Source of the DNA: CBFHSD01 sp965658375
GTDB taxonomy: Bacteria; Bacteroidota; Bacteroidia; Flavobacteriales_G; Salibacteraceae
Length of the DNA: 29,042 bases
NCBI GenBank assembly: GCA_965658375.1
Contig: CBFHSD010000029.1
Coordinates: 1-29,042 of the forward strand
Direction of reading: 5' to 3'
The translations under genes and the position numbers were made by a program. The notes under the pieces are model-generated. The model was given only the letters and a program-made list of their open reading frames with translations. It did no database searches and was not told the DNA's origin. Below are positions 22,178 to 29,042 of the stretch, piece after piece (the first letter of the stretch is position 1; each line of letters starts with the position of its first letter).

Positions 22178-23803
22178 TTAAATTTGGTTTAAAGGAGCTA
22201 CAAACTTAAACTCCTCAGCATCAAATAAACCCTTGTCGCTCAACTTTAGTTTTGGGATGACTAATAAAGCGAGAAAAGAAAGAGTCATATAAGGAGAATG
22301 TAGGGGAGACCCTGCTTTTTTGCACAAATTCAGCAGTTTTGTGTATGCGGGTCCAACTGCTTTGCATGGTTTCGTACTCATTAGTCCAGCTACCGGAAGT
22401 GGGAGGACGGCAGTACTTTCTTCATCTACAAAGCACAGCCCACCTTTAGAGGACATAATTTGATTTACTGCTTTAGCAATAAGGTGATCTGAGGTTCCCG
22501 TTACAATTATATTGTGTGAGTCGTGAGCCACGCTGCTTGCGATGGCACCTTTTTCAAGACCAATACCCTTAACAAACGCTATAGACGGAGCAGCCTTTTT
22601 GTAGCGGTTAACAACGCAAATTTTAAGTAAGTCATTCGATGGGTTACTGATTACTTGATTATTTTCTGTTAAAACCTTTTCCCTGGAAGAATCGGTAACA
22701 ATTTCTCCATCTTTCACCAAAATTGCTCGTGCTGTTTGACCACTTGCATCTAACACAAAGTCTTCTTCTTGAACCAGATAAGAGTAGAACTGATTAATGG
22801 TTTCTTCTTCTCTAGAGCTGGAATGCACCACCTCTTCAATAAGATTTTCTCCTTTATAGTAAGTAGATTGTACATTGAAGTTACTTAGATCATCCACTAT
22901 TATGAAGTCTGCAGAATCTCCAACCTGTAAGGTTCCAATAGGTAAGTTGTAATGCTTTATGGCGTTTAAAGAAGCTATTTTTAAAAGATCGTAAATCGAA
23001 TAGCCTAGTTTTAAACTTCTTTGAATCAGTAGATTGATGTGGCCAAAGAGTAAGTCGTCTGGATGTTTGTCATCTGAACAAAACATCAGTTGATCGGGAT
23101 AGTTATGGATAAGGGGGTGAAGGGCATTGTAGTTTTTCGCTGCGCTTCCTTCTCTGATTTGAACCTTAACTCCCAGCTTAAGTTTACCCAATGCTTCCTC
23201 ATACGTAAAGCATTCATGATCAGTAGAAATGCCCTTTGAAAAGTAATTTTTGCACGCCTCGCCCGTTAATCCAGGCGCATGACCGTCAACAGGTTTATTG
23301 TGTTTTTGTGCAGCCGCAATTTTTTTCATGACTTCGTCATCGTTGGAAAGAACACCAGGCCAATTCATCATCTCAGATAAGTATTTAAAAGCCGGTTCAG
23401 CAATGAGTTGCGATATATCTTTGACATTAATCTCTGCACCAGCTGTTTCAAAACTTGTGGCGGGAACACAAGATGGTACTCCAAAGAACATTGGTATGGG
23501 TGAATGTTTTGCACTTTCCTGCATGTACCGAATGCCTTCAATACCACAAACATTTGCTATTTCATGCGGGTCTGAAACTGTAGCGATGGTTCCATGTTTA
23601 AAGGCTTCTAAACCAAAAGATTTGGGAGTGAGCATGCTGCTCTCAATGTGAATGTGTGCATCGACCAGAGCAGGACAAAGAAAACCCCTTACTTTTTCTT
23701 CTATTCGCTTTATTTCTTGAATACGTCCATTATTTAGCGTGAGCTCCGCTGGAAAGCTCATTCTTTGCTCTACATCTACATAGTTCGCCTTGATTTTTTT
23801 CAT
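22178..23803 (-). CDS. ade: Adenine deaminase
   Basis: Ade hydrolyses adenine to hypoxanthine and ammonia in purine salvage, using a two-metal site. The 541-residue length and motifs fit the bacterial AdeC type of the amidohydrolase superfamily: 'LVDAHIHIESSML' (H50, H52), 'SDPHEIANVCG', 'DGHAPGLTG', 'STDHECFTYEEAL', 'FCSDDKHPDDLL', and the C-terminal 'GTSDHLIAKAVNQI'. It is the first gene of a - strand group (ade, alpha/beta hydrolase, then BatA-like and dihydroorotase-like). The start ATG 23803 is 69 nt from the divergent 163-aa gene. A weak -7-like box (TACTTTCA) lies about 35 nt upstream. Confidence 0.95.
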   Translation of the reverse strand: MKKIKANYVDVEQRMSFPAELTLNNGRIQEIKRIEEKVRGFLCPALVDAHIHIESSMLTPKSFGLEAFKHGTIATVSDPHEIANVCGIEGIRYMQESAKHSPIPMFFGVPSCVPATSFETAGAEINVKDISQLIAEPAFKYLSEMMNWPGVLSNDDEVMKKIAAAQKHNKPVDGHAPGLTGEACKNYFSKGISTDHECFTYEEALGKLKLGVKVQIREGSAAKNYNALHPLIHNYPDQLMFCSDDKHPDDLLFGHINLLIQRSLKLGYSIYDLLKIASLNAIKHYNLPIGTLQVGDSADFIIVDDLSNFNVQSTYYKGENLIEEVVHSSSREEETINQFYSYLVQEEDFVLDASGQTARAILVKDGEIVTDSSREKVLTENNQVISNPSNDLLKICVVNRYKKAAPSIAFVKGIGLEKGAIASSVAHDSHNIIVTGTSDHLIAKAVNQIMSSKGGLCFVDEESTAVLPLPVAGLMSTKPCKAVGPAYTKLLNLCKKAGSPLHSPYMTLSFLALLVIPKLKLSDKGLFDAEEFKFVAPLNQI

Positions 23804-23872
23804 AGTGATGACTGCCTCGCATTTAGGCGTGAAAGTATCAATTATTTGGTCGATTTAATTAACTTGACAAAC

Positions 23873-24364
23873 ATGAACCAGTCGCTCTCTCCATTTGAGT
23901 TATTTGAACTAGGCGAATTAGTTGGGCAGTCAGTAGATATTTGCCGGTTTAAGTTTCCTTCTTCACCCCAGAGTGAGGGCTTTGTTATTGTTGGCCTCTT
24001 CAATCAGTTTTTTATCCGTGTGGCACGTACAGTAAATAGTTCAGAAAGCGAGTCGGAGCAATTAGAAATTAAGAGTTTTAGAAATTTTGAAGTAGAAGAT
24101 GGCCTCCTTTACCATTCAATCTTAACAGGTGTTCTGAAAGAAACGAGATTGTTAAAAAAGGATTTACACCTTTATCAAAGTGAAGCTGAAAGCGCTTTGT
24201 TGTTGATTTTTGAGGATGGCAAAAGCGCCCTTATTTCGTATTCTGATCAACTGCAACAAACATCTATTGATTTTGAAAATCAGTCTATTGTGAATGTTAT
24301 TTCAGATGAGCGCCTTTTGTATAGTCGTTCGGCTGTGGCAGATGTCTCTCTTATTCAGTGGTAA
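23873..24364 (+). CDS. Hypothetical protein (163 aa), unrecognised
   Basis: I do not recognise a family. From ATG 23873 (MNQSLSPFELFELGELV) the product is 163 residues, acidic, Leu/Ser-rich, with alternating hydrophobic stretches ('GFVIVGLFNQFFIRVAR', 'SALLLIFEDGKSALISY') that suggest a beta-rich cytoplasmic fold. There is no signal peptide and no membrane helix, although one strand region is quite hydrophobic. The frame is open upstream to a TTG at 23765, but that overlaps the start of divergent ade, so 23873 is preferred. The last 14 nt overlap the convergent 76-aa gene. Codon use and length argue for a real gene rather than a shadow, as nothing else covers this strand. Confidence 0.7.
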   Translation: MNQSLSPFELFELGELVGQSVDICRFKFPSSPQSEGFVIVGLFNQFFIRVARTVNSSESESEQLEIKSFRNFEVEDGLLYHSILTGVLKETRLLKKDLHLYQSEAESALLLIFEDGKSALISYSDQLQQTSIDFENQSIVNVISDERLLYSRSAVADVSLIQW

Positions 24365-24581
24365 TAATAATGCGCTTCTCCTCTCGTAAGTGTATGCCCT
24401 GAGAAGCTAATACACGATCTATGTGTTCGGCACTGGAGTGTTTGTTATTTTTCAAAGCACTTTCTCTAAATTCTAAAAGAGCAGCTAAAAGTGTATTCGC
24501 TTTTTTAGAATCACTATGAAGTTTTCTTTCTTTTTTTAGACTTTGTGCCAATAAATCGATGAAGTACGTGCTTTTATCCAT
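24351..24581 (-). CDS. Hypothetical small helical protein (76 aa) downstream of folE
   Basis: I do not recognise a family. The 76-residue product is strongly charged and predicted almost entirely helical (Lys/Glu/Leu-rich, 'LLAQSLKKERKL', 'LLAALLEFRESALK'), ending in a short beta-like tail (RIIITTE). Its ATG (24581) overlaps the folE stop by 8 nt, as expected for a translationally coupled second gene of a folE operon. Its stop region overlaps the convergent 163-aa gene by 14 nt. No other plausible gene covers 24365-24573. Function unknown. Confidence 0.55.
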   Translation of the reverse strand: MDKSTYFIDLLAQSLKKERKLHSDSKKANTLLAALLEFRESALKNNKHSSAEHIDRVLASQGIHLREEKRIIITTE

Positions 24582-25284
24582 GGTACGACATTAAATCTGT
24601 GCCAACAAACTTCAAAAATTCTTGCTTCACGTCTTCTTTTTCAAAGTCTCCGCTGTACTCAACCGTTACTGTAGATGAATGCTCATGTTCAATTCCACGT
24701 GTTGTAACACACATGTGCTTTGCTTCAACAATAACTGCAACATGGTCAGTATTCAAAGCCTCTTTCATAGCTTGGAGAATTTGTCTTGTCAAGCGCTCTT
24801 GAACCTGTGGTCTTCTTGAAAAATGATCTACAATACGATTCATCTTGCTTAATCCAATGACCTTTCCGGTAGAGATGTAAGCAATATGTGCAGAACCAAC
24901 CATGGGTAAAAAGTGGTGTTCGCAAGTTGACTTTACCTTGATGTTCTTTTCTACCAACATGCGGTTATATTGGTATTTATTTTCAAAGGTTGAGGCTTTT
25001 GGTGCGTCTTTAGGGTTTAGTCCTTTAAAGATTTCCTTCACATACATTTTGGCCACTCTGTTGGGTGTGCCTTGCAGGCTGTCATCACTCATGTCCATTC
25101 CAAGAGTTTCCATAATGCTCTTGAAATGAAATTTAATCTTTTCAATTTTATCCTCGTCTGAAAGGTCAAAGGCCCCTTCTACCAAAGGAGTAGAGATAGA
25201 GTGAGAAACGTGGTTCTCGCCCATATAGTCTTCTTGATCTGCGGTCGATTTTTGGATTTCTCCAGAAACATCTTTCATTATCAT
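24574..25284 (-). CDS. folE: GTP cyclohydrolase I
   Basis: FolE converts GTP to 7,8-dihydroneopterin triphosphate, the first step of folate/tetrahydropterin synthesis (and of queuosine precursor supply), as a zinc-dependent decamer. The protein has 236 residues from ATG 25284. The ~180-residue catalytic domain shows the zinc-site motif 'STCEHHFLPM', 'GLSKMNRIVDHFSRRPQVQE', and the second zinc cysteine and catalytic His region 'HMCVTTRGIEHEHSS'. The first ~50 residues are an acidic, poorly conserved extension. A TTG at 25317 opens a longer frame, but it lies within the -7 promoter box (25315-25322), so an ATG at 25284 or 25278 is the true start. An AGAAGG about 10 nt before ATG 25284 may help ribosome binding. 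A 76-aa gene follows with overlap. Confidence 0.96.
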   Translation of the reverse strand: MIMKDVSGEIQKSTADQEDYMGENHVSHSISTPLVEGAFDLSDEDKIEKIKFHFKSIMETLGMDMSDDSLQGTPNRVAKMYVKEIFKGLNPKDAPKASTFENKYQYNRMLVEKNIKVKSTCEHHFLPMVGSAHIAYISTGKVIGLSKMNRIVDHFSRRPQVQERLTRQILQAMKEALNTDHVAVIVEAKHMCVTTRGIEHEHSSTVTVEYSGDFEKEDVKQEFLKFVGTDLMSYHG

Positions 25285-25314
25285 ATTGGTGTTACCTTCT
25301 CTTAAACGAGGCCG

Positions 25315-25322
25315 CAAAATTA
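25315..25322 (-). promoter_or_regulatory. -7 promoter box for folE
   Basis: TAATTTTG on the - strand is a perfect TAnnTTTG match, followed by CGG. Predicted start near 25309 gives a ~25-nt leader to ATG 25284. The nearest TTG is too far upstream (28 nt), so the -33 element is weak or absent. Confidence 0.5.
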
Positions 25323-25379
25323 AACTTTTCGATCCACTTTAAGTATGAACCAATGGAACGACTTTGAATGCAAAATGTT

Positions 25380-26096
25380 TCAGTCTTGTTTAATCACCAT
25401 GCCAGACCCATTAATGGTTACATCAGTTTCTGAAGGATTACCTTTGTAAAATACATCTCCTGAGCCATTAATAAGCACAGTAAGGTGATCTAGAACCCTA
25501 ACCCAGGCATTTCCAGATCCGTCAATGTCAATAGCAGTTTTGGATGTAGCTAAGTTGTATGAATCAACATCTCCACTGCCATTTATTTCAATTGTATGCT
25601 CTTTTACCTCCCCACTCAAATTCATATTTCCTGAGCCATTAATCAGCGTTGAAAGTTCATTATTGACTTGAAGAGATAGCTGCATGTCTCCAGAACCGTC
25701 AACAATAATTCTAAAATCTTCGCTCACTAAGGTGTTGCCGCTTACTACATTCCCAGAACCATCAATGTGTACTAAGTCAAAAGTGGGATTGTAAAGTGTG
25801 ATGATCACATCTTCATAGCCGTTCAGGCAATCATCAGAACCTATGGATAGAACACCATTCTCAACTTTGGTGTCAATCGTATTCAGAATATTTTCTTGAG
25901 CAGTAATCTGAACAGAAGGAACATCTGCACTGGTATCAGTATATAATATGACTTCTGCCGGCATGCTGATTTGAATTCCAGTATAAGCTCCCACCTCTCT
26001 ATCCGCAATAATCCGTTGTCCTTTGCCTGTGATGCAGTCGCTACAACCCAGAAAAACCATGCTGATGAGAAAAAAAGAAATGATTCGAGTTTTCAT
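25380..26096 (-). CDS. Head-GIN-domain (DUF2807) lipoprotein with GSG repeats
   Basis: This 238-residue exported protein has an N-terminal hydrophobic signal ending in a lipobox-like 'FLGC' (C18), so it is probably a lipoprotein in the outer or inner membrane. The mature part matches the putative auto-transporter adhesin head-GIN family (DUF2807): strands carrying seven '(D/N)GSG' turns at residues near 113, 134, 154, 173, 193, 211 and 230, 18-21 residues apart, consistent with a right-handed beta-helix. An earlier part (ADREVGAYTGIQIS) is the usual start of the domain. The role of the family is unknown. A perfect -7 box ends 4 nt before the ATG. It is divergent from miaE. Confidence 0.93.
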   Translation of the reverse strand: MKTRIISFFLISMVFLGCSDCITGKGQRIIADREVGAYTGIQISMPAEVILYTDTSADVPSVQITAQENILNTIDTKVENGVLSIGSDDCLNGYEDVIITLYNPTFDLVHIDGSGNVVSGNTLVSEDFRIIVDGSGDMQLSLQVNNELSTLINGSGNMNLSGEVKEHTIEINGSGDVDSYNLATSKTAIDIDGSGNAWVRVLDHLTVLINGSGDVFYKGNPSETDVTINGSGMVIKQD

Positions 26097-26100
26097 AATT

Positions 26101-26127
26101 CAAAATTAATTGTTTTGTTATCTCCAA
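26101..26127 (-). promoter_or_regulatory. Promoter directly before the head-GIN lipoprotein gene
   Basis: On the - strand TTG (26127-26125), a 16-nt spacer and TAATTTTG (26108-26101, perfect TAnnTTTG). Only 4 nt lie between the box and ATG 26096, so the transcript is predicted to be leaderless. Confidence 0.55.
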
Positions 26128-26153
26128 GACACCTCAAAATTGATCTTCCCCTA

Positions 26154-26185
26154 TTTGAGTTTAAAGAATTTGAAAATTAGTTTTG
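26154..26185 (+). promoter_or_regulatory. Promoter of miaE
   Basis: TTTG (26154-26157), a 20-nt spacer and TAGTTTTG (26178-26185) give a perfect match to the Bacteroidota TTTG/TAnnTTTG promoter. The box ends 4 nt before ATG 26190, predicting transcription start at or beside that ATG. Either the mRNA is leaderless, or translation begins at the in-frame ATG 26202. Confidence 0.7.
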
Positions 26186-26189
26186 CCAC

Positions 26190-26786
26190 ATGAGTAAACG
26201 TATGCTTAAACTGCGCTTGCCTACTGACCCGAGATGGGTAAATATTGCAGAGAAGAACATTGAAGAGATTTTGACCGACCACGCTTATTGCGAGCAAAAG
26301 GCTGCATCTACAGCTATATCCATTATTGTTCAATTTCCAGAATATGAGGATGTAGTGAGCTGCATGGCACTATTGGCTCAAGAAGAAATGGAGCATTTTG
26401 AAAGGGTGCACCAACTTATTAAAGCGAGAGGATTGAGTTTGGGTTACGAGCGTAAAGATGAGTACATCCATGCTTTAGCTACCTTTTTTCCAAAAGGTGG
26501 AAGAGATAAAACGCAACGTTTGGTAGATAAATTGCTCTTTGCCGCCATGGTAGAAGCTCGAAGTTGCGAGCGTTTTCGAGTGCTTTCTGAAAATATCAAT
26601 GACAAGGAGCTTTCTGAATTTTATTATGAGTTAATGAAAAGTGAGGCAGGTCACTACAGCATGTTTTTATTGCTTGCAAAGAAACACGGGGGAGAGGAAG
26701 AAGTTGAAAAACAATGGCAGGCTTTTCTAGATTTCGAGCATACTGTAATCGCCAAATTTGGAAAGAGCGAGCACATCCATGGTTAA
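26190..26786 (+). CDS. miaE: tRNA-(ms2io6A37) hydroxylase MiaE-like
   Basis: MiaE is a non-heme di-iron monooxygenase that hydroxylates the isopentenyl side chain of ms2i6A37 in tRNAs reading U-initial codons. The 198-residue protein has the four-helix-bundle ligand pattern: E35 (HAYCEQKAA), E66 and H69 (AQEEMEHFERV), E122 (MVEARSCERF) and E152 with H155 (KSEAGHYSMF). 'LKLRLPTDPRWVNIAEKNIE' at the start is the family signature. ATG 26190 is the first start, but the promoter abuts it and the family usually begins at 'ML.LKLPTDPRW', so ATG 26202 is a strong alternative. The stop shares TTAA with the convergent thioesterase stop. Confidence 0.93.
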   Translation: MSKRMLKLRLPTDPRWVNIAEKNIEEILTDHAYCEQKAASTAISIIVQFPEYEDVVSCMALLAQEEMEHFERVHQLIKARGLSLGYERKDEYIHALATFFPKGGRDKTQRLVDKLLFAAMVEARSCERFRVLSENINDKELSEFYYELMKSEAGHYSMFLLLAKKHGGEEEVEKQWQAFLDFEHTVIAKFGKSEHIHG

Positions 26787-27202
26787 AGTTCTTCGTCTTC
26801 GAATTTCTCAATGGCGTTTTTCCAATCTGCTGGAATAGGAGCCGTACTGTTGGTTGTGTGGTCACGACAAACAAGAATATTTTTACCACTACATACTTCT
26901 TCCATGTCATCAGAATTGAGCTTTTTGAAGAGTGCAAATGCTACTTCAATACTCGTATTGCCTAAAGAAATGATTTCAATTCCGCAGGTGATGTCTTCTT
27001 TAAAGTGAATAGGTTTTAAATAGTTGATTTCTGTACGAGCCAATAGCACACCAAAGGCATCCCAATCATGTCGGGTACCAACAACTTTGTCAAAATATGC
27101 AACACGAGCTTCCTCTACATAAGAATGGTAAACAGCATTGTTCACATGTCCAAGAGCATCTAAATCGCGAAACCTAACGTGAACTGGAGTGAAGAGCTTC
27201 AT
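26783..27202 (-). CDS. Acyl-CoA thioesterase, hotdog fold (4HBT/YbgC type)
   Basis: This 139-residue cytoplasmic thioesterase of the hotdog superfamily shows the hallmark near the N-terminus: 'FRDLDALGHVNNAVYHSYVEEAR', in which D15 and the G18-H19-V20-N21 loop form the active site of 4-hydroxybenzoyl-CoA/YbgC-type enzymes. It hydrolyses an acyl-CoA thioester; the acyl chain is unknown. The ATG at 27202 shares one base with the stop of the upstream dehydratase gene (TAATG), implying coupling to it. The stop overlaps the miaE stop by 4 nt. Pairing with a polysaccharide gene is probably incidental. Confidence 0.9.
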   Translation of the reverse strand: MKLFTPVHVRFRDLDALGHVNNAVYHSYVEEARVAYFDKVVGTRHDWDAFGVLLARTEINYLKPIHFKEDITCGIEIISLGNTSIEVAFALFKKLNSDDMEEVCSGKNILVCRDHTTNSTAPIPADWKNAIEKFEDEEL

Positions 27203-29042
27203 TACTTGTCCAGTTTTTGAAAAATGGAATTTTTGGATTGAAATTCAGGAACAATACTTTTCATCAATTTCACCAATTCCATCACATCTTGTTTACAATA
27301 CATTACACGCATTTCTTCTAACTGAACGCTAATCTCGTCAAACTCATATTCTCTAACTTTTGCAATCATTATCTGATCATGATGCGTTTTTAAGGTGTTT
27401 TCCTCGTTTGAAAGTAGTTCTTCATACAGTTTTTCTCCAGGGCGTAAACCTGTATAAATGATGTTGATGTCTTCTCCCACTTTAAGTCCTGAAAGTTTGA
27501 TCATCTTTTTCGCTAAGTCCACAATTTTCACAGAAACGCCCATGTCAAAGATGAAAATCTCACCTCCAGTTCCCATCATTCCCGCTTCTAAAACCAATTG
27601 ACAAGCTTCAGGAATGGTCATGAAAAATCGTGTAATTTCTGGATGAGTGACCGTTATTGGTCCACCATTTTCAATTTGTCTTTTGAATAAAGGGATCACT
27701 GAACCATTGCTTCCCAAAACGTTTCCAAATCTGGTAGTCACATATTTGGTGTGTTCTGCAACGCTATTTTTGGCTTGAGCGTAGATTTCTGCAATTCGCT
27801 TAGAAGCTCCCATTATATTGGTAGGGTTCACAGCCTTGTCTGTAGAAACCATCACAAACTTATCCACCTTGTAACGGTCAGCTAGGTCAACCAAGTTGCT
27901 GGTTCCTAACACATTGGTTCTTATTGCTTCTGTAGGGTTAATTTCCATAAGTGGCACATGTTTGTAAGCCGCTGCATGATACACCACTTGGGGTTCGTAT
28001 TTATGAAAGATTTCCTCTATTCTGTTTTTGTCTCTAATATCTGCAATTAAAACTTCTGTAATTCCTGCACCGTACTTACTGCTCATTTCTAGGTCAAGCT
28101 CGTACATGGGGGTTTCACCTTGATCTAAGAGGAGAATTTTTTCTGGGAAATAATGAGAAACCTGTCTTACAATCTCACTACCTATCGAACCTGCAGCACC
28201 CGTTACAAGAACCACTTTGCCCTTGAGTTGATTTTTTATTTTTTCTTGCCCTAGCTGAATCTGCTTACGTCCAAGTAAGTCTTCAATTTTAACACCCTTG
28301 ATTTGCTTAACATTCAACTCGCCATTGATCCAGTCATTTACTGGTGGTATACTTTTAACACTCACACCTTGTTCTAGCGCAATTTCTACGATTTCATTCT
28401 TTTTTGAAGCAGGGAGTTTTTGAATAGCAATGATCATTTGATCAATTTTATTCTTGGATAAGAAGTCTTGTAAATCAGAACCATTGTAAATTTTGGATCC
28501 CTCCAAAAGTTTTCCAACTTTACTTTTTGAATCATCAAAAAAAGCTAATACGTTGAACTGACTTTCAGTAACCCTATTTAAGGCTCTTTTTGTCGTTAAG
28601 CCGCTGTCTCCAGCCCCATAAATGATGATGTTTGTTTTGTCTTTTGAAGATCGAATGATTTCGTGATACAGAATTTTAACTCCTATCCGAAGGGAACCCA
28701 TTAAGAAAAATGAAACTAAAAATTCGATAATAAGTATAGAGTAAGGGATGAAGTATCCAGCCCCTAAAGAGAAATGCTTCAATTGATTAAGAATGGCTAA
28801 TGCAAATGAGCCAGATAAAAGGGAAAGAAAAATGCGCTGAAAATCATCAAGACTCGCATGCCTTACGATACCCGAATAAGGCTTGAATGTGTAGAAGCCA
28901 AGTATGCGAACAACACTGAAAACACCAAAAGAAATGGGGAATAACGCTATTTCTTGATCAGGTAATTGAAAGTTGAAACGCAGTAAATAGGCAGTAAGAA
29001 GACTAAATAATACTATGCCTAAGTCTAAAGTAAAAACAAACC
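27202..29042 (-). CDS. Membrane nucleoside-diphosphate-sugar 4,6-dehydratase (PglF/CapD/WbpM type), 5' end outside window
   Basis: The frame is open from the stop at 27202 to the right edge with no stop, about 613 residues so far, so the gene is truncated at its 5' end. The visible N-terminal part has several hydrophobic helices (at 28980-29042, 28920-28965, 28785-28830 and 28670-28775), the FlaA1/CapD membrane domain. A first nucleotide-binding region has 'IIIYGAGDSGLTTKRAL'. The catalytic SDR domain follows: 'VVLVTGAAGSIGSEIVRQ', 'VYHAAAYKHVPLMEINP' and 'STDKAVNPTNIMGASKR', where a Met takes the place of the usual YxxxK tyrosine, as in PglF/WbpM. Such enzymes convert UDP-GlcNAc to the 4-keto-6-deoxy sugar at the start of bacillosamine/QuiNAc/FucNAc synthesis. 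It pairs logically with the PglC-type transferase at 3641-4246. Confidence 0.93.
   Translation of the reverse strand, partial: FVFTLDLGIVLFSLLTAYLLRFNFQLPDQEIALFPISFGVFSVVRILGFYTFKPYSGIVRHASLDDFQRIFLSLLSGSFALAILNQLKHFSLGAGYFIPYSILIIEFLVSFFLMGSLRIGVKILYHEIIRSSKDKTNIIIYGAGDSGLTTKRALNRVTESQFNVLAFFDDSKSKVGKLLEGSKIYNGSDLQDFLSKNKIDQMIIAIQKLPASKKNEIVEIALEQGVSVKSIPPVNDWINGELNVKQIKGVKIEDLLGRKQIQLGQEKIKNQLKGKVVLVTGAAGSIGSEIVRQVSHYFPEKILLLDQGETPMYELDLEMSSKYGAGITEVLIADIRDKNRIEEIFHKYEPQVVYHAAAYKHVPLMEINPTEAIRTNVLGTSNLVDLADRYKVDKFVMVSTDKAVNPTNIMGASKRIAEIYAQAKNSVAEHTKYVTTRFGNVLGSNGSVIPLFKRQIENGGPITVTHPEITRFFMTIPEACQLVLEAGMMGTGGEIFIFDMGVSVKIVDLAKKMIKLSGLKVGEDINIIYTGLRPGEKLYEELLSNEENTLKTHHDQIMIAKVREYEFDEISVQLEEMRVMYCKQDVMELVKLMKSIVPEFQSKNSIFQKLDK

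Noticed and set aside
23765..23872. Upstream extension of the 163-aa gene to TTG 23765
   Set aside because: It overlaps the start of divergent ade and would remove its upstream region; ATG 23873 gives a natural N-terminus.
25380..25800. Apparent DNA repeats in the head-GIN gene
   Set aside because: The similarity comes from the protein's (D/N)GSG beta-helix turns with varied codons; it is not a DNA repeat or a CRISPR array.
27202..28782. Start of the dehydratase at 28782
   Set aside because: That codon is a TTG inside the membrane domain; the frame stays open with hydrophobic helices to the window edge, so the gene is partial.

Overview
The window reads as chromosomal DNA of a low-GC member of the Bacteroidota, most likely class Flavobacteriia. 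The evidence is the promoter style (-7 boxes of the form TAnnTTTG, few Shine-Dalgarno sequences), an S16 protein with a long Ala/Glu-rich tail, lineage-typical families (BatA-like protein, DUF4159, head-GIN lipoprotein, small RRM protein with a Gly-rich tail) and the rpsP-rimM-tRNA methyltransferase operon. I cannot place it below class level. I see no rRNA, CRISPR array, insertion sequence, integrase or prophage gene. About 30 genes are packed tightly. No stretch longer than 300 bases lacks a gene; the largest gap is 16956-17241.

Bases 1-6338 (+ strand) are the 3' part of an exopolysaccharide, capsule or O-antigen operon. It holds the tail of one glycosyltransferase, two GT4-type glycosyltransferases, a polysaccharide-deacetylase-like protein, a PglC-type phosphoglycosyl transferase and two consecutive ATP-grasp ligases. 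Starts and stops mostly overlap, and a bidirectional terminator closes the operon. At the opposite end (27202 to the right edge, - strand) lies a truncated PglF/CapD/WbpM-type nucleotide-sugar dehydratase, so surface-glycan genes flank a housekeeping block.

The middle holds: rlmD (-); a ferritin-like gene (+); tRNA-Arg(CCG) (-); an RRM RNA-binding protein (+); rsmE-DUF4159-ion channel (-); pckA (-); a DUF423 membrane protein (-); a saccharopine-dehydrogenase-family enzyme (+); rpsP-rimM-trmN6 (-); an HD-domain hydrolase (+); adenine deaminase, alpha/beta hydrolase, BatA-like protein and a degenerate dihydroorotase (-); an unknown 163-aa gene (+); folE and an unknown 76-aa gene (-); a head-GIN lipoprotein (-); miaE (+); and a thioesterase (-). 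RNA modification is a recurring theme (rlmD, rsmE, trmN6, rimM, miaE).

The most interesting non-coding signal lies between the HD gene and rpsP. On the - strand a promoter-like box is followed by a 13-bp hairpin, an 11-nt single strand and a perfect intrinsic terminator, then the rpsP operon. This looks like a ~100-nt small RNA or a transcription attenuator of the ribosomal-protein operon. Other points of interest are several promoters whose -7 box sits only 4-6 nt before the start codon (predicted leaderless or near-leaderless mRNAs), a dihydroorotase homologue lacking metal ligands, and the paired ATP-grasp ligases after the phosphoglycosyl transferase.
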